The notes under the pieces are model-generated. The model was not told the DNA's origin and did not search any database. It saw nothing but the letters and a program-made list of their open reading frames with translations. This document shows, piece after piece, positions 54,633 through 62,200 of a stretch of DNA of 64,000 nt. The stretch is from Sphingomonas oleivorans (GTDB lineage Bacteria > Pseudomonadota > Alphaproteobacteria > Sphingomonadales > Sphingomonadaceae). The stretch's first letter is position 1. Every line of letters begins with the position of its first letter. Location: assembly GCF_003050615.1 (NCBI RefSeq), contig NZ_NWBU01000004.1, positions 434,001-498,000 of the forward strand. Reading direction: 5' to 3'. A program made the position numbers and the translations under genes.

Positions 54633-55522
54633 TGGTCATCGATCCGCACGCGCATATGATCTCGCGCACCACCGACGATTATCAGGCCATGGCGGATGCC
54701 GGCGTGGTGGCGGTGATCGAGCCGGCCTTCTGGGTGGGGCAGCCGCGCACGCATGTCGGCAGCTATATCGACTATCTTTCGGCGATACTGGGCTTCGAAC
54801 GCTTCCGCGCCGGCCAGTTCGGCGTCCGCCATTATTGCACCATCGGCCTCAATTCGAAGGAGGCCAATGACGAGGCGCTGGCCGAAGCGGTGATGGACAT
54901 ATTGCCCCGTTTCGCGCTCAAGGAAGGCGTCGTCGCGATCGGCGAGATCGGCTATGACGAGCAGACTCCGCTCGAGGACCGTTATTTCCGCCGCCAGCTC
55001 GACCTGGCGCTGGAGCTCGACCTGCCCGTGCTGATCCACACGCCGCATCGCGACAAGAAACGCGGCACGTCGCGCTCGATGGACGTATGCGAGGAACATG
55101 GCGTGCCGCCCTCCCGCGTGATCGTCGACCATAATAATGAAGAGACGGTCGCCGAGGTGCTGGAGCGCGGCTATTGGGCGGCCTTCTCAATCTATCCCAG
55201 CACCAAGATGGGCGATGCCCGCATGGTCGAGATATTGAGGCGCTACGGTTCGGAACGCATCATCGTCAATTCGGCCTGCGACTGGGGCATTTCCGATCCG
55301 CTGGCCGTGCCCAGGACGGCGCATCTGGCGCTGGAGCGCGGCCTCCCGCCGGGCGATGTCCACGACGCCTGCTATGCCAATGCGCTCGCCGCCTTCGGCC
55401 AGAGCGGCCAGATGGCGGAAAGCGACTGGCTGGCCCCGCCCCCGATCGACCAGCGCACGCTGTTCGAAGGCAATTCCATATTGCGAGGCGGCCGCCCGCC
55501 CGTGATCGAACAGCAGAGCTAG
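54629..55522 (+). CDS. eboB: EboB, TatD-like metal-dependent hydrolase
   Basis: A 297-residue amidohydrolase-fold protein. Metal-binding motifs are complete: IDPHAHM (HxH) at the N-terminus, AIGEIGYDE, VLIHTPHR, VIVDHNNEE and a C-terminal NSACDWG. In ebo clusters this is EboB. It may act on a phosphoester or amide in the unknown product. It is coupled to eboA by ATGA. A REP-like inverted repeat (55541-55625) follows the stop codon. Confidence 0.9.
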   Translation: MMVIDPHAHMISRTTDDYQAMADAGVVAVIEPAFWVGQPRTHVGSYIDYLSAILGFERFRAGQFGVRHYCTIGLNSKEANDEALAEAVMDILPRFALKEGVVAIGEIGYDEQTPLEDRYFRRQLDLALELDLPVLIHTPHRDKKRGTSRSMDVCEEHGVPPSRVIVDHNNEETVAEVLERGYWAAFSIYPSTKMGDARMVEILRRYGSERIIVNSACDWGISDPLAVPRTAHLALERGLPPGDVHDACYANALAAFGQSGQMAESDWLAPPPIDQRTLFEGNSILRGGRPPVIEQQS

Positions 55523-55540
55523 ATCAGCCCAGTTCTACTG

Positions 55541-55625
55541 AGGGCAGGGGTCCCATGTCTCTCACCATGAATACTGTCGTGCGTGGATAGAGACATGGAT
55601 CCCTGCCTCCGCAGGGATGACGGGA
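55541..55625. repeat. REP-like palindromic element after eboB
   Basis: GCAGGGGTCCCATGTCTCT (55544-55562) and GAGACATGGATCCCTGC (55590-55606) form a long imperfect stem. A second short stem, CCTGC/GCAGG, follows at 55602-55615. The block ends in GATGACGGGATTG, a sequence type I know as dispersed repeats in sphingomonad intergenic regions. It may also stop transcription after eboB. Confidence 0.6.
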
Positions 55626-55675
55626 TTGTCGGGTTCAACCTTATTGCAAAGCGGACGGCAAAAGGCCGGCCCACC

Positions 55676-55912
55676 TCAAAAATCGATATCCGCGCCGGCG
55701 ATGACGACGCCGCCATCCTCCAGCACCTGCCCGGCCGCGATCTTCTCGCGCGCGATCTGCTCGAAGACATGGCGATGCTTGTCGAATATCCATGCGCTCG
55801 GAAGCGTGCGCGAATGGCCGCCAGCGCATATTTCCAGCGCCCGCCGCCGCACGTAAAGGGGGATTACCTTCCCCTGATGGAGAAGGGTGGAATCATGATC
55901 GCCGGTCTTCAT
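55676..55912 (-). CDS. Hypothetical protein, 78 residues
   Basis: A 78-residue protein starting MKTGDHDSTLLHQGKVIPLY, with a C-terminal part rich in charged residues that ends in GGVVIAGADIDF. AAGGG lies 8 bases before the ATG at 55912. I recognise no family. It stands on the opposite strand to eboB, convergent with it across the REP-like element, and is 49 bases downstream of a GNAT gene on the same strand, so these two may be cotranscribed. Confidence 0.6.
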   Translation of the reverse strand: MKTGDHDSTLLHQGKVIPLYVRRRALEICAGGHSRTLPSAWIFDKHRHVFEQIAREKIAAGQVLEDGGVVIAGADIDF

Positions 55913-55961
55913 CGGCCGCCCTTTACCAGCAGCATGTCGGACAGGTGAAGCGGCGAAGCGC

Positions 55962-56519
55962 TCACTGCGCGGCCAGTTCCTTGTAGAATATGCTCGTGCC
56001 CCAAGGGCGCCCGTCGGGGAGCAGCGCATAGCCCGGCACATGCCCGGCGAATATCCATCCCAGCCGGCGATAGAGGCGCTCGGCATCGCTTCCCGCCGTA
56101 TCGAGCACGAGCAGCGTCTTGCCCGCCGCGCGTGCCATATTCTCCGCCGTCTCGACCAGCGCCCGCCCCAGCCCGCGATTGCGCGCCCGCCGATGGACGA
56201 GCAGCTTGGCGAGGTCCCCCCGGTGCGGCTGGTTCTCGGGCTGATCGAGCACGATCTGCACCGTTCCCGCCGGCTGCGCTTCGCCATCAATGTCCGCCGC
56301 GATCAGGATGCGCTCGCCCGCCGCGACGGATAGGGCGATGCCGCGCCAATAGGCCTGCGCCCTGTCGGAGCCGAGCGGAGCCATGAAGCCGACCGACGCG
56401 CCGCCCGCCACGCAATCGACCAGGATCGCGGACAGGCCGTCGATCCGCTCCCTTATCTCATCGGCCGACAGGGATCGGATGACGGGCGAGAGGTTCAAGG
56501 CGCTTTCCCGAATGGCCAT
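55962..56519 (-). CDS. GNAT family N-acetyltransferase
   Basis: A 185-residue acetyltransferase. The CoA-binding motif is LVHRRARNRGLGRALVETAENMA (about 109-131), followed by LLVLDTAGSDAERLYRRLGW and a C-terminal FAGHVPGYALLPDG segment. The substrate is unknown. An in-frame ATG at 56537 would add six residues. It is followed by the small hypothetical gene at 55676 on the same strand. Confidence 0.85.
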   Translation of the reverse strand: MAIRESALNLSPVIRSLSADEIRERIDGLSAILVDCVAGGASVGFMAPLGSDRAQAYWRGIALSVAAGERILIAADIDGEAQPAGTVQIVLDQPENQPHRGDLAKLLVHRRARNRGLGRALVETAENMARAAGKTLLVLDTAGSDAERLYRRLGWIFAGHVPGYALLPDGRPWGTSIFYKELAAQ

Positions 56520-56587
56520 GAGCGATCGGGACCGCATAGCGCATCGCCCGCCGCATGCGCCACATGCGCCTGTCCATGCGCGTCAGA

Positions 56588-56869
56588 TCATTTCAGATGG
56601 GCCGACAGATGCTTGTTCATCTCGAACATGGTCGCCTTCTTCTTGCCGAACACCTTTTCCAGCTTGGCGTCGGCGATGATCTCGCGCTTGTTCTCGGGAT
56701 TTTGCAGATGATGCTTCTTGATATAGTCCCAGACCTTGCTGACGACGTCGCTGCGCGCGAGCGGCTTGGTGCCGACGATCGCGCCCAACTCATCCGATGG
56801 CTGCACTGGCCTGTGCAGGCCGTCCACCTTGCTGCCGCCACCGGACTTCCTTGCGGACTTCGCGGCCAT
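56588..56869 (-). CDS. SWIB/MDM2 domain protein
   Basis: A 93-residue protein: a basic, Gly/Ser-rich N-terminus of about 15 residues, then a SWIB/MDM2 fold (about 17-93) with PVQPSDELGAIVGTKPLAR, DVVSKVWDYIKKHHLQNPENK and KLEKVFGKKKATMFEMNKHL. Bacterial SWIB proteins occur in chlamydiae and several alphaproteobacteria; chromatin or topoisomerase links were proposed for chlamydial ones, but the role here is unknown. Divergent from the GH130 operon, 137 bases away. Confidence 0.93.
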   Translation of the reverse strand: MAAKSARKSGGGSKVDGLHRPVQPSDELGAIVGTKPLARSDVVSKVWDYIKKHHLQNPENKREIIADAKLEKVFGKKKATMFEMNKHLSAHLK

Positions 56870-56945
56870 ATATCCTCCAGGGACAGAAAAAAGACCGAAC
56901 TATAAACTTATGGCGGAAAGGATAGGTCCCCTGCCCGCCCGCCCC

Positions 56946-56971
56946 GGAACAGCATGGACCCGACTGGCGTT
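56946..56971 (+). promoter_or_regulatory. EcfG-type general-stress promoter of the GH130-GH13-GT4 operon
   Basis: GGAAC (56946-56950) and CGTT (56968-56971) are 17 bases apart, an exact match to the EcfG consensus. Transcription would start near 56978, about 29 bases before the GH130 ATG at 57007. The operon should therefore respond to general stress. Confidence 0.7.
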
Positions 56972-57006
56972 CACCGCGGCAATGTTCCTGGGCGCAGGGT
57001 CCGTGG

Positions 57007-58131
57007 ATGGCCGGCACGAACGACGATTTCCTGATCTTCCGCCCCGATGACGTCGATCTGGCACGATCGCCGCTCCGCCGGTCGCTGGCCGAGCCGACCT
57101 ATGCGCTCGGCGCCTTCAACCCAGGCCTTACCCGGCTGCCGAACGGCAATCTGCTGCTGATGGTGCGGATCGCCGAGGCGCTGCGGGAGCCGGTGATTGA
57201 TGGCCGCATCCGCACAATCCGCTGGACGCCGCAAAGCTATGCGCTCGAAAGCTTCGCGCTCGACAGCGTCGACATGGCCGATCCGCGCTTATTCTCGCTG
57301 CGCAGGCCCGCGCATCGGATTCTGGCGCTTACCTCGCTCTCCTGGCTGCTCCCCGTCGAGCTGACGCCCGATGGGCGTGCGATCGTCGCCATCCATTATG
57401 ATCGCGCGATCGAGCCCGCCGCCTCCTATCAGGAATATGGTGTCGAGGATGCGCGGATCAGCCGGATCGACAATCTCTGGTACATGACGGTCTGTTCGGT
57501 GAGTGCCGAGCGGCATTGCACCACGCTCCATATCTCGCGCAACGGGCTCGATTATGCGTTGCAGGGCATCGTGCTCGATCATCAGAACAAGGACATGATC
57601 CTGTTCGAAGGCAAGGTCGGCGGGCGCTTCATGGCGCTCACCCGTCCGCTGGGCGAGGTCTATTTCGCCTATCCCGATGCCAGCCCCTATGCCGGCGGCC
57701 CCTCGATCAACCTCGCCCAGTCGCCCGACGCGCTCCATTGGAAGCCGCTCGACCGGCCCGGCATACGCGGGCGGAAGGGCTCGACCTCCGCCCTGAAGGT
57801 CGGCGGCGGCAGCCCGCCCATCCGCACGGACAAGGGCTGGCTCCTGATCTATCATGGCGTCGAGATGCGCGGCGCAGTGGGCATCTATCGCAGCTTCTGG
57901 GCGCTGCTCGATCGCGACGACCCCAGCCTCATCCTCCGGCTGGAGGATGAGGCGCCGCTGCTGGAGGCCGATCCGGCGCTCACCCTGCCGATCGCGCATC
58001 AGGCCTATCTGCCCACCCCCGTCGTCTATACCAGCGGGATCGCGGATGGAGGCGACCATTATGTCGTGGCCTCGGGCGAGGCGGATCTCGCCTGCCGCAT
58101 CACTCTTCTGCCCAAGGCGCTGTTCGCATGA
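57007..58131 (+). CDS. GH130-family glycosidase/phosphorylase
   Basis: A 374-residue five-bladed beta-propeller. GH130 motifs are FNPGLTRLPNGNLLLMVR near residue 38, YGVEDARISRIDNLWYMT with the proton-donor Asp, KDMILFEGKVGGRFMALTRP, and a C-terminal YHGV segment before Y-R-S-F-W-A-L-L-D. Family members are mostly beta-mannoside phosphorylases or mannosidases; the substrate here is not certain. First gene of an operon with GH13 and GT4 genes, starting 29 bases after a stress promoter start. It overlaps the GH13 gene by four bases. Confidence 0.86.
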   Translation: MAGTNDDFLIFRPDDVDLARSPLRRSLAEPTYALGAFNPGLTRLPNGNLLLMVRIAEALREPVIDGRIRTIRWTPQSYALESFALDSVDMADPRLFSLRRPAHRILALTSLSWLLPVELTPDGRAIVAIHYDRAIEPAASYQEYGVEDARISRIDNLWYMTVCSVSAERHCTTLHISRNGLDYALQGIVLDHQNKDMILFEGKVGGRFMALTRPLGEVYFAYPDASPYAGGPSINLAQSPDALHWKPLDRPGIRGRKGSTSALKVGGGSPPIRTDKGWLLIYHGVEMRGAVGIYRSFWALLDRDDPSLILRLEDEAPLLEADPALTLPIAHQAYLPTPVVYTSGIADGGDHYVVASGEADLACRITLLPKALFA

Positions 58132-59723
58132 CCGCTCGCTGGTGGCAGAAGGGCGTCATCTATCAAATCTATCCGCGCTCCTTCCAGGATATGGACGGCG
58201 ACGGCATCGGCGACCTGAAGGGGATCGCGCGACGGCTCGATTATCTGGCGGAGCTTGGCATCGACGCCATCTGGATCTCGCCAATCTATCCCTCGCCAAT
58301 GGCTGATTTCGGCTATGACGTGGCCGATTATCGCGGCATCGATCCTCGCTTCGGCACGCTCGCCGATTTCGACGCGCTGCTCGCCGCCGCGCATGCGCGG
58401 GGCATGAAGCTGCTGCTCGATTTCGTGCCCAATCATAGTTCGGACCAGCACCCCTGGTTCATCGAGAGCCGCGCCTCGCGCACCAATCCGAAGCGCGACT
58501 GGTATATCTGGCGCGACGCGGCGCCCGGCGGCGGCCCACCCAACAATTGGATCAGCGATTTCGGCGGCTCCGCCTGGCAGTGGGACGAGGCGACCGGCCA
58601 ATATTATTATCACGCCTTTCTGAAGGAGCAGCCCGACCTCAATTGGCGCAATCCCGATCTGCGCGCGGCGATGATGGACGTGCTGCGCTTCTGGCTGGAT
58701 CGCGGCGTCGACGGCTTCCGCATCGACGTGCTGTGGCACATGGTGAAGGCCGCCGACTTCCCCGACAATCCGCCCAATCCGGATTATCGCCCGTCGATGG
58801 GCGAGATGCACAGCCTGCTCCAGCTCCATTCCACGGACCAGCCGGAGATCCACGATATCGCCGCCGAGATGCGCCGGCTGGCCGATTGCTATGGCGACCG
58901 CGTGCTGATCGGGGAGATCTATCTGCCGCTCGACCGGCTGATGCATTATTATGGGCGCGAGCAGGCGGGCGTGCATCTGCCCTTCAACTTCCAGCTGATC
59001 GAGGCGCCCTGGAATGCGCGCGGCCTCGCCCAAATGATCGCGGCCTATGAGGCGGCGCTTCCGCCCGGCGGCTGGCCCAACTGGGTGCTCGGCAATCATG
59101 ATCGGCCGCGCATCGCCGCAAGGCTGGGCGAGGCGCAGGCGCGCGTCGCGACGATGCTGCTGCTCACGCTGCGCGGCACGCCGACCCTTTATTATGGCGA
59201 CGAGCTCGGCATCGGCCATGTCGAGATAGCGGCCGATCGCGTGCAGGATCCGCGCGAGCTGCGCGAGCCGGGCCTGGGGCTCGGCCGCGATCCGGTGCGC
59301 ACGCCGATGCCATGGGACGAAAGCCCGAATGCCGGCTTCACCACGGGCACGCCCTGGCTGCCGCTGAATCCGGACTGGCCCATGCGCAATGTCGCACGAC
59401 AGGCCGGCGAGCCGGGATCGCCGCTGATGCTGCATCGCCGCCTGCTGGCACTACGCCGTACCCATGCCGCGCTCTCGATCGGCGACATACGGCTGATCGA
59501 CACGGAGGGCGATATGCTCGCCTATGAACGACACGCGGACGGGGAAAGGCTGCTCGTCGCGCTCAACCTGGGCCATGATCCGCAACGCTTCGTGCCGCCA
59601 CGCTGGGCGCGGGGCGCATGCCTGTTGCTCTCCACGATCGACGATCCTGTCGCCGGCGATGGCGAGGCGCTCATGTTCCGCCCGGACGAAGGCATGATCC
59701 TCGCGCCACAGGACAATAGCTGA
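58128..59723 (+). CDS. GH13 alpha-glucosidase/alpha-amylase family protein
   Basis: A 531-residue (alpha/beta)8-barrel enzyme. The nucleophile Asp is near residue 200 in GFRIDVLWH, the acid Glu near 262 in IGEIYLPLDR and the third acid near 324 in LGNHDRPR. The N-terminus WWQKGVIYQIYPRSFQDMDGDG is typical of oligo-1,6-glucosidase/alpha-glucosidase types. No signal peptide, so it acts in the cytoplasm. It overlaps GH130 by ATGA, and the GT4 start immediately follows its stop codon. Confidence 0.92.
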   Translation: MTARWWQKGVIYQIYPRSFQDMDGDGIGDLKGIARRLDYLAELGIDAIWISPIYPSPMADFGYDVADYRGIDPRFGTLADFDALLAAAHARGMKLLLDFVPNHSSDQHPWFIESRASRTNPKRDWYIWRDAAPGGGPPNNWISDFGGSAWQWDEATGQYYYHAFLKEQPDLNWRNPDLRAAMMDVLRFWLDRGVDGFRIDVLWHMVKAADFPDNPPNPDYRPSMGEMHSLLQLHSTDQPEIHDIAAEMRRLADCYGDRVLIGEIYLPLDRLMHYYGREQAGVHLPFNFQLIEAPWNARGLAQMIAAYEAALPPGGWPNWVLGNHDRPRIAARLGEAQARVATMLLLTLRGTPTLYYGDELGIGHVEIAADRVQDPRELREPGLGLGRDPVRTPMPWDESPNAGFTTGTPWLPLNPDWPMRNVARQAGEPGSPLMLHRRLLALRRTHAALSIGDIRLIDTEGDMLAYERHADGERLLVALNLGHDPQRFVPPRWARGACLLLSTIDDPVAGDGEALMFRPDEGMILAPQDNS

Positions 59724-60737
59724 ATGCGCATCGCCATGCTGGCGCCCATCTCCTGGCGCACGCCACCTCGCCATTATGGGCCATGGGAGCTCGTCACCAG
59801 CCTGCTGACCGAAGGGCTGGTCGCGCGTGGCGTGGATGTCACGCTCTTCGCCACGCGGGATTCCCTTACAGCCGGCACGCTCGCTGGCATCTGCCCCGCG
59901 CCCTACTCGGAGGATGCGTCAATCGACCCCAAGGTGTGGGAGATGCTGCACGTCGCCCATGTCTTCGAGCGGGCAGGCGAGTACGATCTGATCCACAACC
60001 AGGCCGATTTCGTACCGCTCGCCTTTTCGCGCCTGGTCGATACGCCGCTCGTCACCACCATCCACGGCTTCTCCTCGCCGCGCATATTGCCGACCTACAG
60101 GGAATATGAGGATCGGGTCGCCTATGTCTCGATCAGCCATGCCGATCGCGCGCCCGGCCTGCGCTACGCCGCCACCATCCATCATGGCATTCCGATCGAC
60201 GCGTTTCCCTTCGATCCGCAGGGCGGCGAGAATCTGCTCTTCTTCGGCCGCATCCATCCCGACAAGGGCGCGGCGGAGGCGATCGAGGTCGCCGCGCGCG
60301 CTGGCCGCCGCCTCGTCATGGCCGGCATCGTTCAGGATCAGGGCTATCATATGCAGCAGGTCGCGCCCGCCATCGACGGCGACAAGGTCCGCTATTTCGG
60401 TCCCGTCGGCGGCGAGATGCGGACGCGCACTCTAGGCTCCGCCCGCGCGCTCCTCCACCTGATCAATTTCGAGGAGCCTTTCGGCCTGTCGGTGATCGAG
60501 GCCATGGCCTGCGGCACGCCGGTGATCGCCACGCGGCGCGGATCCATGCCCGAGTTGATCGACCATGGCGTCACCGGCTTCCTCGTCGACAGCCTCGCTG
60601 AAGCGGTCGACGCCATCGCCCGCATCGACGAGATCGACCGCGCCGCCTGCCGCGCGGCGGTCGCGGCGCGCTTCAGCGTCGATCATATGGTCGATCGCTA
60701 TCTCGACCTCTACCGCTCGATTCTCGGGCGCGCCTGA
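59724..60737 (+). CDS. Family 4 glycosyltransferase
   Basis: A 337-residue GT-B glycosyltransferase. It starts MRIAMLAPISW and has a glycine-rich loop region with PPRHYGPWELVTSLLTEGLV; the donor site contains FFGRIHPDKG and the EPFGLSVIEAMACGTPVIAT motif (EX7E, about 252-271). The sugar donor and acceptor are not readable. It is directly after the GH13 stop, so the three enzymes form an operon that could build or recycle a short glycan or a glucosyl/mannosyl osmolyte. That is inference. Confidence 0.9.
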   Translation: MRIAMLAPISWRTPPRHYGPWELVTSLLTEGLVARGVDVTLFATRDSLTAGTLAGICPAPYSEDASIDPKVWEMLHVAHVFERAGEYDLIHNQADFVPLAFSRLVDTPLVTTIHGFSSPRILPTYREYEDRVAYVSISHADRAPGLRYAATIHHGIPIDAFPFDPQGGENLLFFGRIHPDKGAAEAIEVAARAGRRLVMAGIVQDQGYHMQQVAPAIDGDKVRYFGPVGGEMRTRTLGSARALLHLINFEEPFGLSVIEAMACGTPVIATRRGSMPELIDHGVTGFLVDSLAEAVDAIARIDEIDRAACRAAVAARFSVDHMVDRYLDLYRSILGRA

Positions 60738-60773
60738 CGGGCAGCCATCCGGGCCAAGCGGAGCCGCCGCGCC

Positions 60774-60799
60774 GGAACGCCTCAATGGGGAGCCGCGTT
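60774..60799 (+). promoter_or_regulatory. EcfG-type general-stress promoter
   Basis: GGAAC (60774-60778) and CGTT (60796-60799) are separated by 17 bases. The predicted start is near 60806, giving a leader of about 27 bases before the small gene at 60833. The match to the EcfG consensus is exact. Confidence 0.7.
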
Positions 60800-60832
60800 G
60801 GGGGCTTGGATGTCGCATCGTTGGAGGATGAC

Positions 60833-61114
60833 ATGAGCGACAGCAAGCATCCCATGCAGGCGGACGGATCGGGCACTAGCCGGAATGCCGGCGACAGTGT
60901 CGATCAGCCGGAGGCGAATGGCCGCAAGACTTCGGGCGAGTCCGGTGGCGGCTTCTATCCCAATCCGCATCGCGGCAAGAAACCCGGCCGCAGCCCCAGC
61001 GATTTCCTCGGCCATGGCGGGCAGACGGTGATGGCCTATCATGGCACCGGCCAGCTCGGCGACAAGAAGATCGAGGGACAGGAAAATCCGAACTCGCCCA
61101 GCAAAGAGGAATAG
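60833..61114 (+). CDS. Small hydrophilic stress-type protein
   Basis: A 93-residue protein, rich in Gly, Ser, Asp and Lys, with no hydrophobic segment and probably disordered (MSDSKHPMQADGSGTSRN, then PNPHRGKKPGRSPSDFLGHG and QGQENPNSPSKEE-like tail). TTGGAGG lies about 7 bases upstream of the ATG. The exact EcfG promoter in front fits a general-stress protein. I recognise no family. It is separate from the upstream GT4 gene by 95 bases with its own promoter. Confidence 0.7.
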   Translation: MSDSKHPMQADGSGTSRNAGDSVDQPEANGRKTSGESGGGFYPNPHRGKKPGRSPSDFLGHGGQTVMAYHGTGQLGDKKIEGQENPNSPSKEE

Positions 61115-61144
61115 CCCTGATCCGCGCCCGAGCGGGCCTGCTCG

Positions 61145-61384
61145 CTATCCGGCGCGGGCCTGACGATGCGCGCCCATCCAGAGCACCTCCAGCCGCTCCG
61201 GCCCGCATTGCACGGCTTCCACCGTCACATGCCGGTCGAGCAACCCGTTGAAGGAAGGATCGGGCGCGAAGGTCCAGATACCGCCATCGTCGGCATCCAA
61301 TATCATGCCGCGCGCGCCACGCCTCAGAAGGCCGGACATGCGCCGATGCAGTTGCGCGCCGGAGGGGCTCGACCACGGCTTCAT
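61145..61384 (-). CDS. DUF5818 domain protein
   Basis: A 79-residue protein with the small beta-rich DUF5818 pattern: QLHRRMSGLLRRGARGMILDADDGGIWTF and DRHVTVEAVQCGPERLEVLW. Its function is unknown. The ATG at 61384 overlaps the stop of another small gene on the same strand (ATGA), which supports both being real. Confidence 0.7.
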   Translation of the reverse strand: MKPWSSPSGAQLHRRMSGLLRRGARGMILDADDGGIWTFAPDPSFNGLLDRHVTVEAVQCGPERLEVLWMGAHRQARAG

Positions 61385-61563
61385 GGCGTGACACTCCGGC
61401 CGCCGCACTGCGCCGGTCCCTTTCTCCACTTCTCCCGCATCGCAGCGAAGCCGCGCCTGCATCGATCGACCGTCTCTTCCGTCATGGCGCGCTCCATGGC
61501 TCGCATCCGGACATGATCCGCCTGCAGGGTCCCCGCTCCAATCACCTGCATTAGGGCCTGCAA
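61381..61563 (-). CDS. Small hypothetical protein coupled to the DUF5818 gene
   Basis: A frame of 60 residues from a TTG at 61563, or 56 from the ATG at 61551. It contains a helical, charged segment (MERAMTEETVDRCRRGFAAMREKWRKG). Its stop codon overlaps the DUF5818 start as ATGA, the main reason to call it. No ribosome binding site is strong and no family is recognised. Confidence 0.4.
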   Translation of the reverse strand: MQALMQVIGAGTLQADHVRMRAMERAMTEETVDRCRRGFAAMREKWRKGPAQCGGRSVTP

Positions 61564-61975
61564 CTACCGGCGACCACGGATCCGGCCCCCGACACGACCC
61601 GCCGCAGACCCGGGCTGAACGGACTTTGCCTTGGAATTGGGTCGCGCACAGCGGGGTAAAAATAGGGTGGGGAATGGGGGTGCCCCCGGCCGCGCCATGA
61701 GCCGCTATTGGTTCGGCCGCGTGGAATCGCAGGGGGTCTCGCCGCGATGGGCCGAACATGTCGGAACAGTCGATCGGGGGCGCTCCCGAAAGCGATTCGC
61801 GGACCCCGTCGCGATCCGCCGAACGCCATACACGGCCCGGCGCGATGCGATGATGCAGATCAGGCCATGCGACTAATATAAGTGAAAGCATGGCTTCGGG
61901 CAGAACGGCACCTTCACCGAAGCGCTTGAAAGAGCGAACAAAAAACAATCGACGCCATTCAAGGAGAGACAAGGA
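61564..61975. other. Intergenic region between small genes
   Basis: A 412-base gap. Frames that remain open here are arginine- and proline-rich and have no ribosome binding sites. I see no exact EcfG promoter, terminator or RNA gene. It should contain the promoters of the divergent small genes. Confidence 0.4.
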
Positions 61976-62176
61976 ATGAAGGGCAGACGCCATCCCAGCG
62001 GTATTCCCGCTCCGGTCCATCGGTCCTGGAATCTCGAACCCGGGGCGCGTCGCAATGTCAGCCCCTGGTTGTTGGCGGGACGGCAGCCGACCGCGGCCGA
62101 TATCTGGGCGGTGATCGACGGCGAGGAAGCGGATCATTCCCTTCCCCACCATCCCCAATCCGAACCGAACAACTAA
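61976..62176 (+). CDS. Small hypothetical protein, 66 residues
   Basis: A 66-residue basic protein starting MKGRRHPSGIPAPVHRSWNL, with Trp-containing segments (SPWLLAGRQPTAADIWAVID) and a polar tail. AAGGAGAG lies about 7 bases upstream of the ATG, one of the better ribosome binding sites in the area. I recognise no family. It is convergent with nadE, 24 bases from its stop. Confidence 0.5.
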   Translation: MKGRRHPSGIPAPVHRSWNLEPGARRNVSPWLLAGRQPTAADIWAVIDGEEADHSLPHHPQSEPNN

Positions 62177-62200
62177 TCCCCGCCCGCCGGCCCGCGCGGC

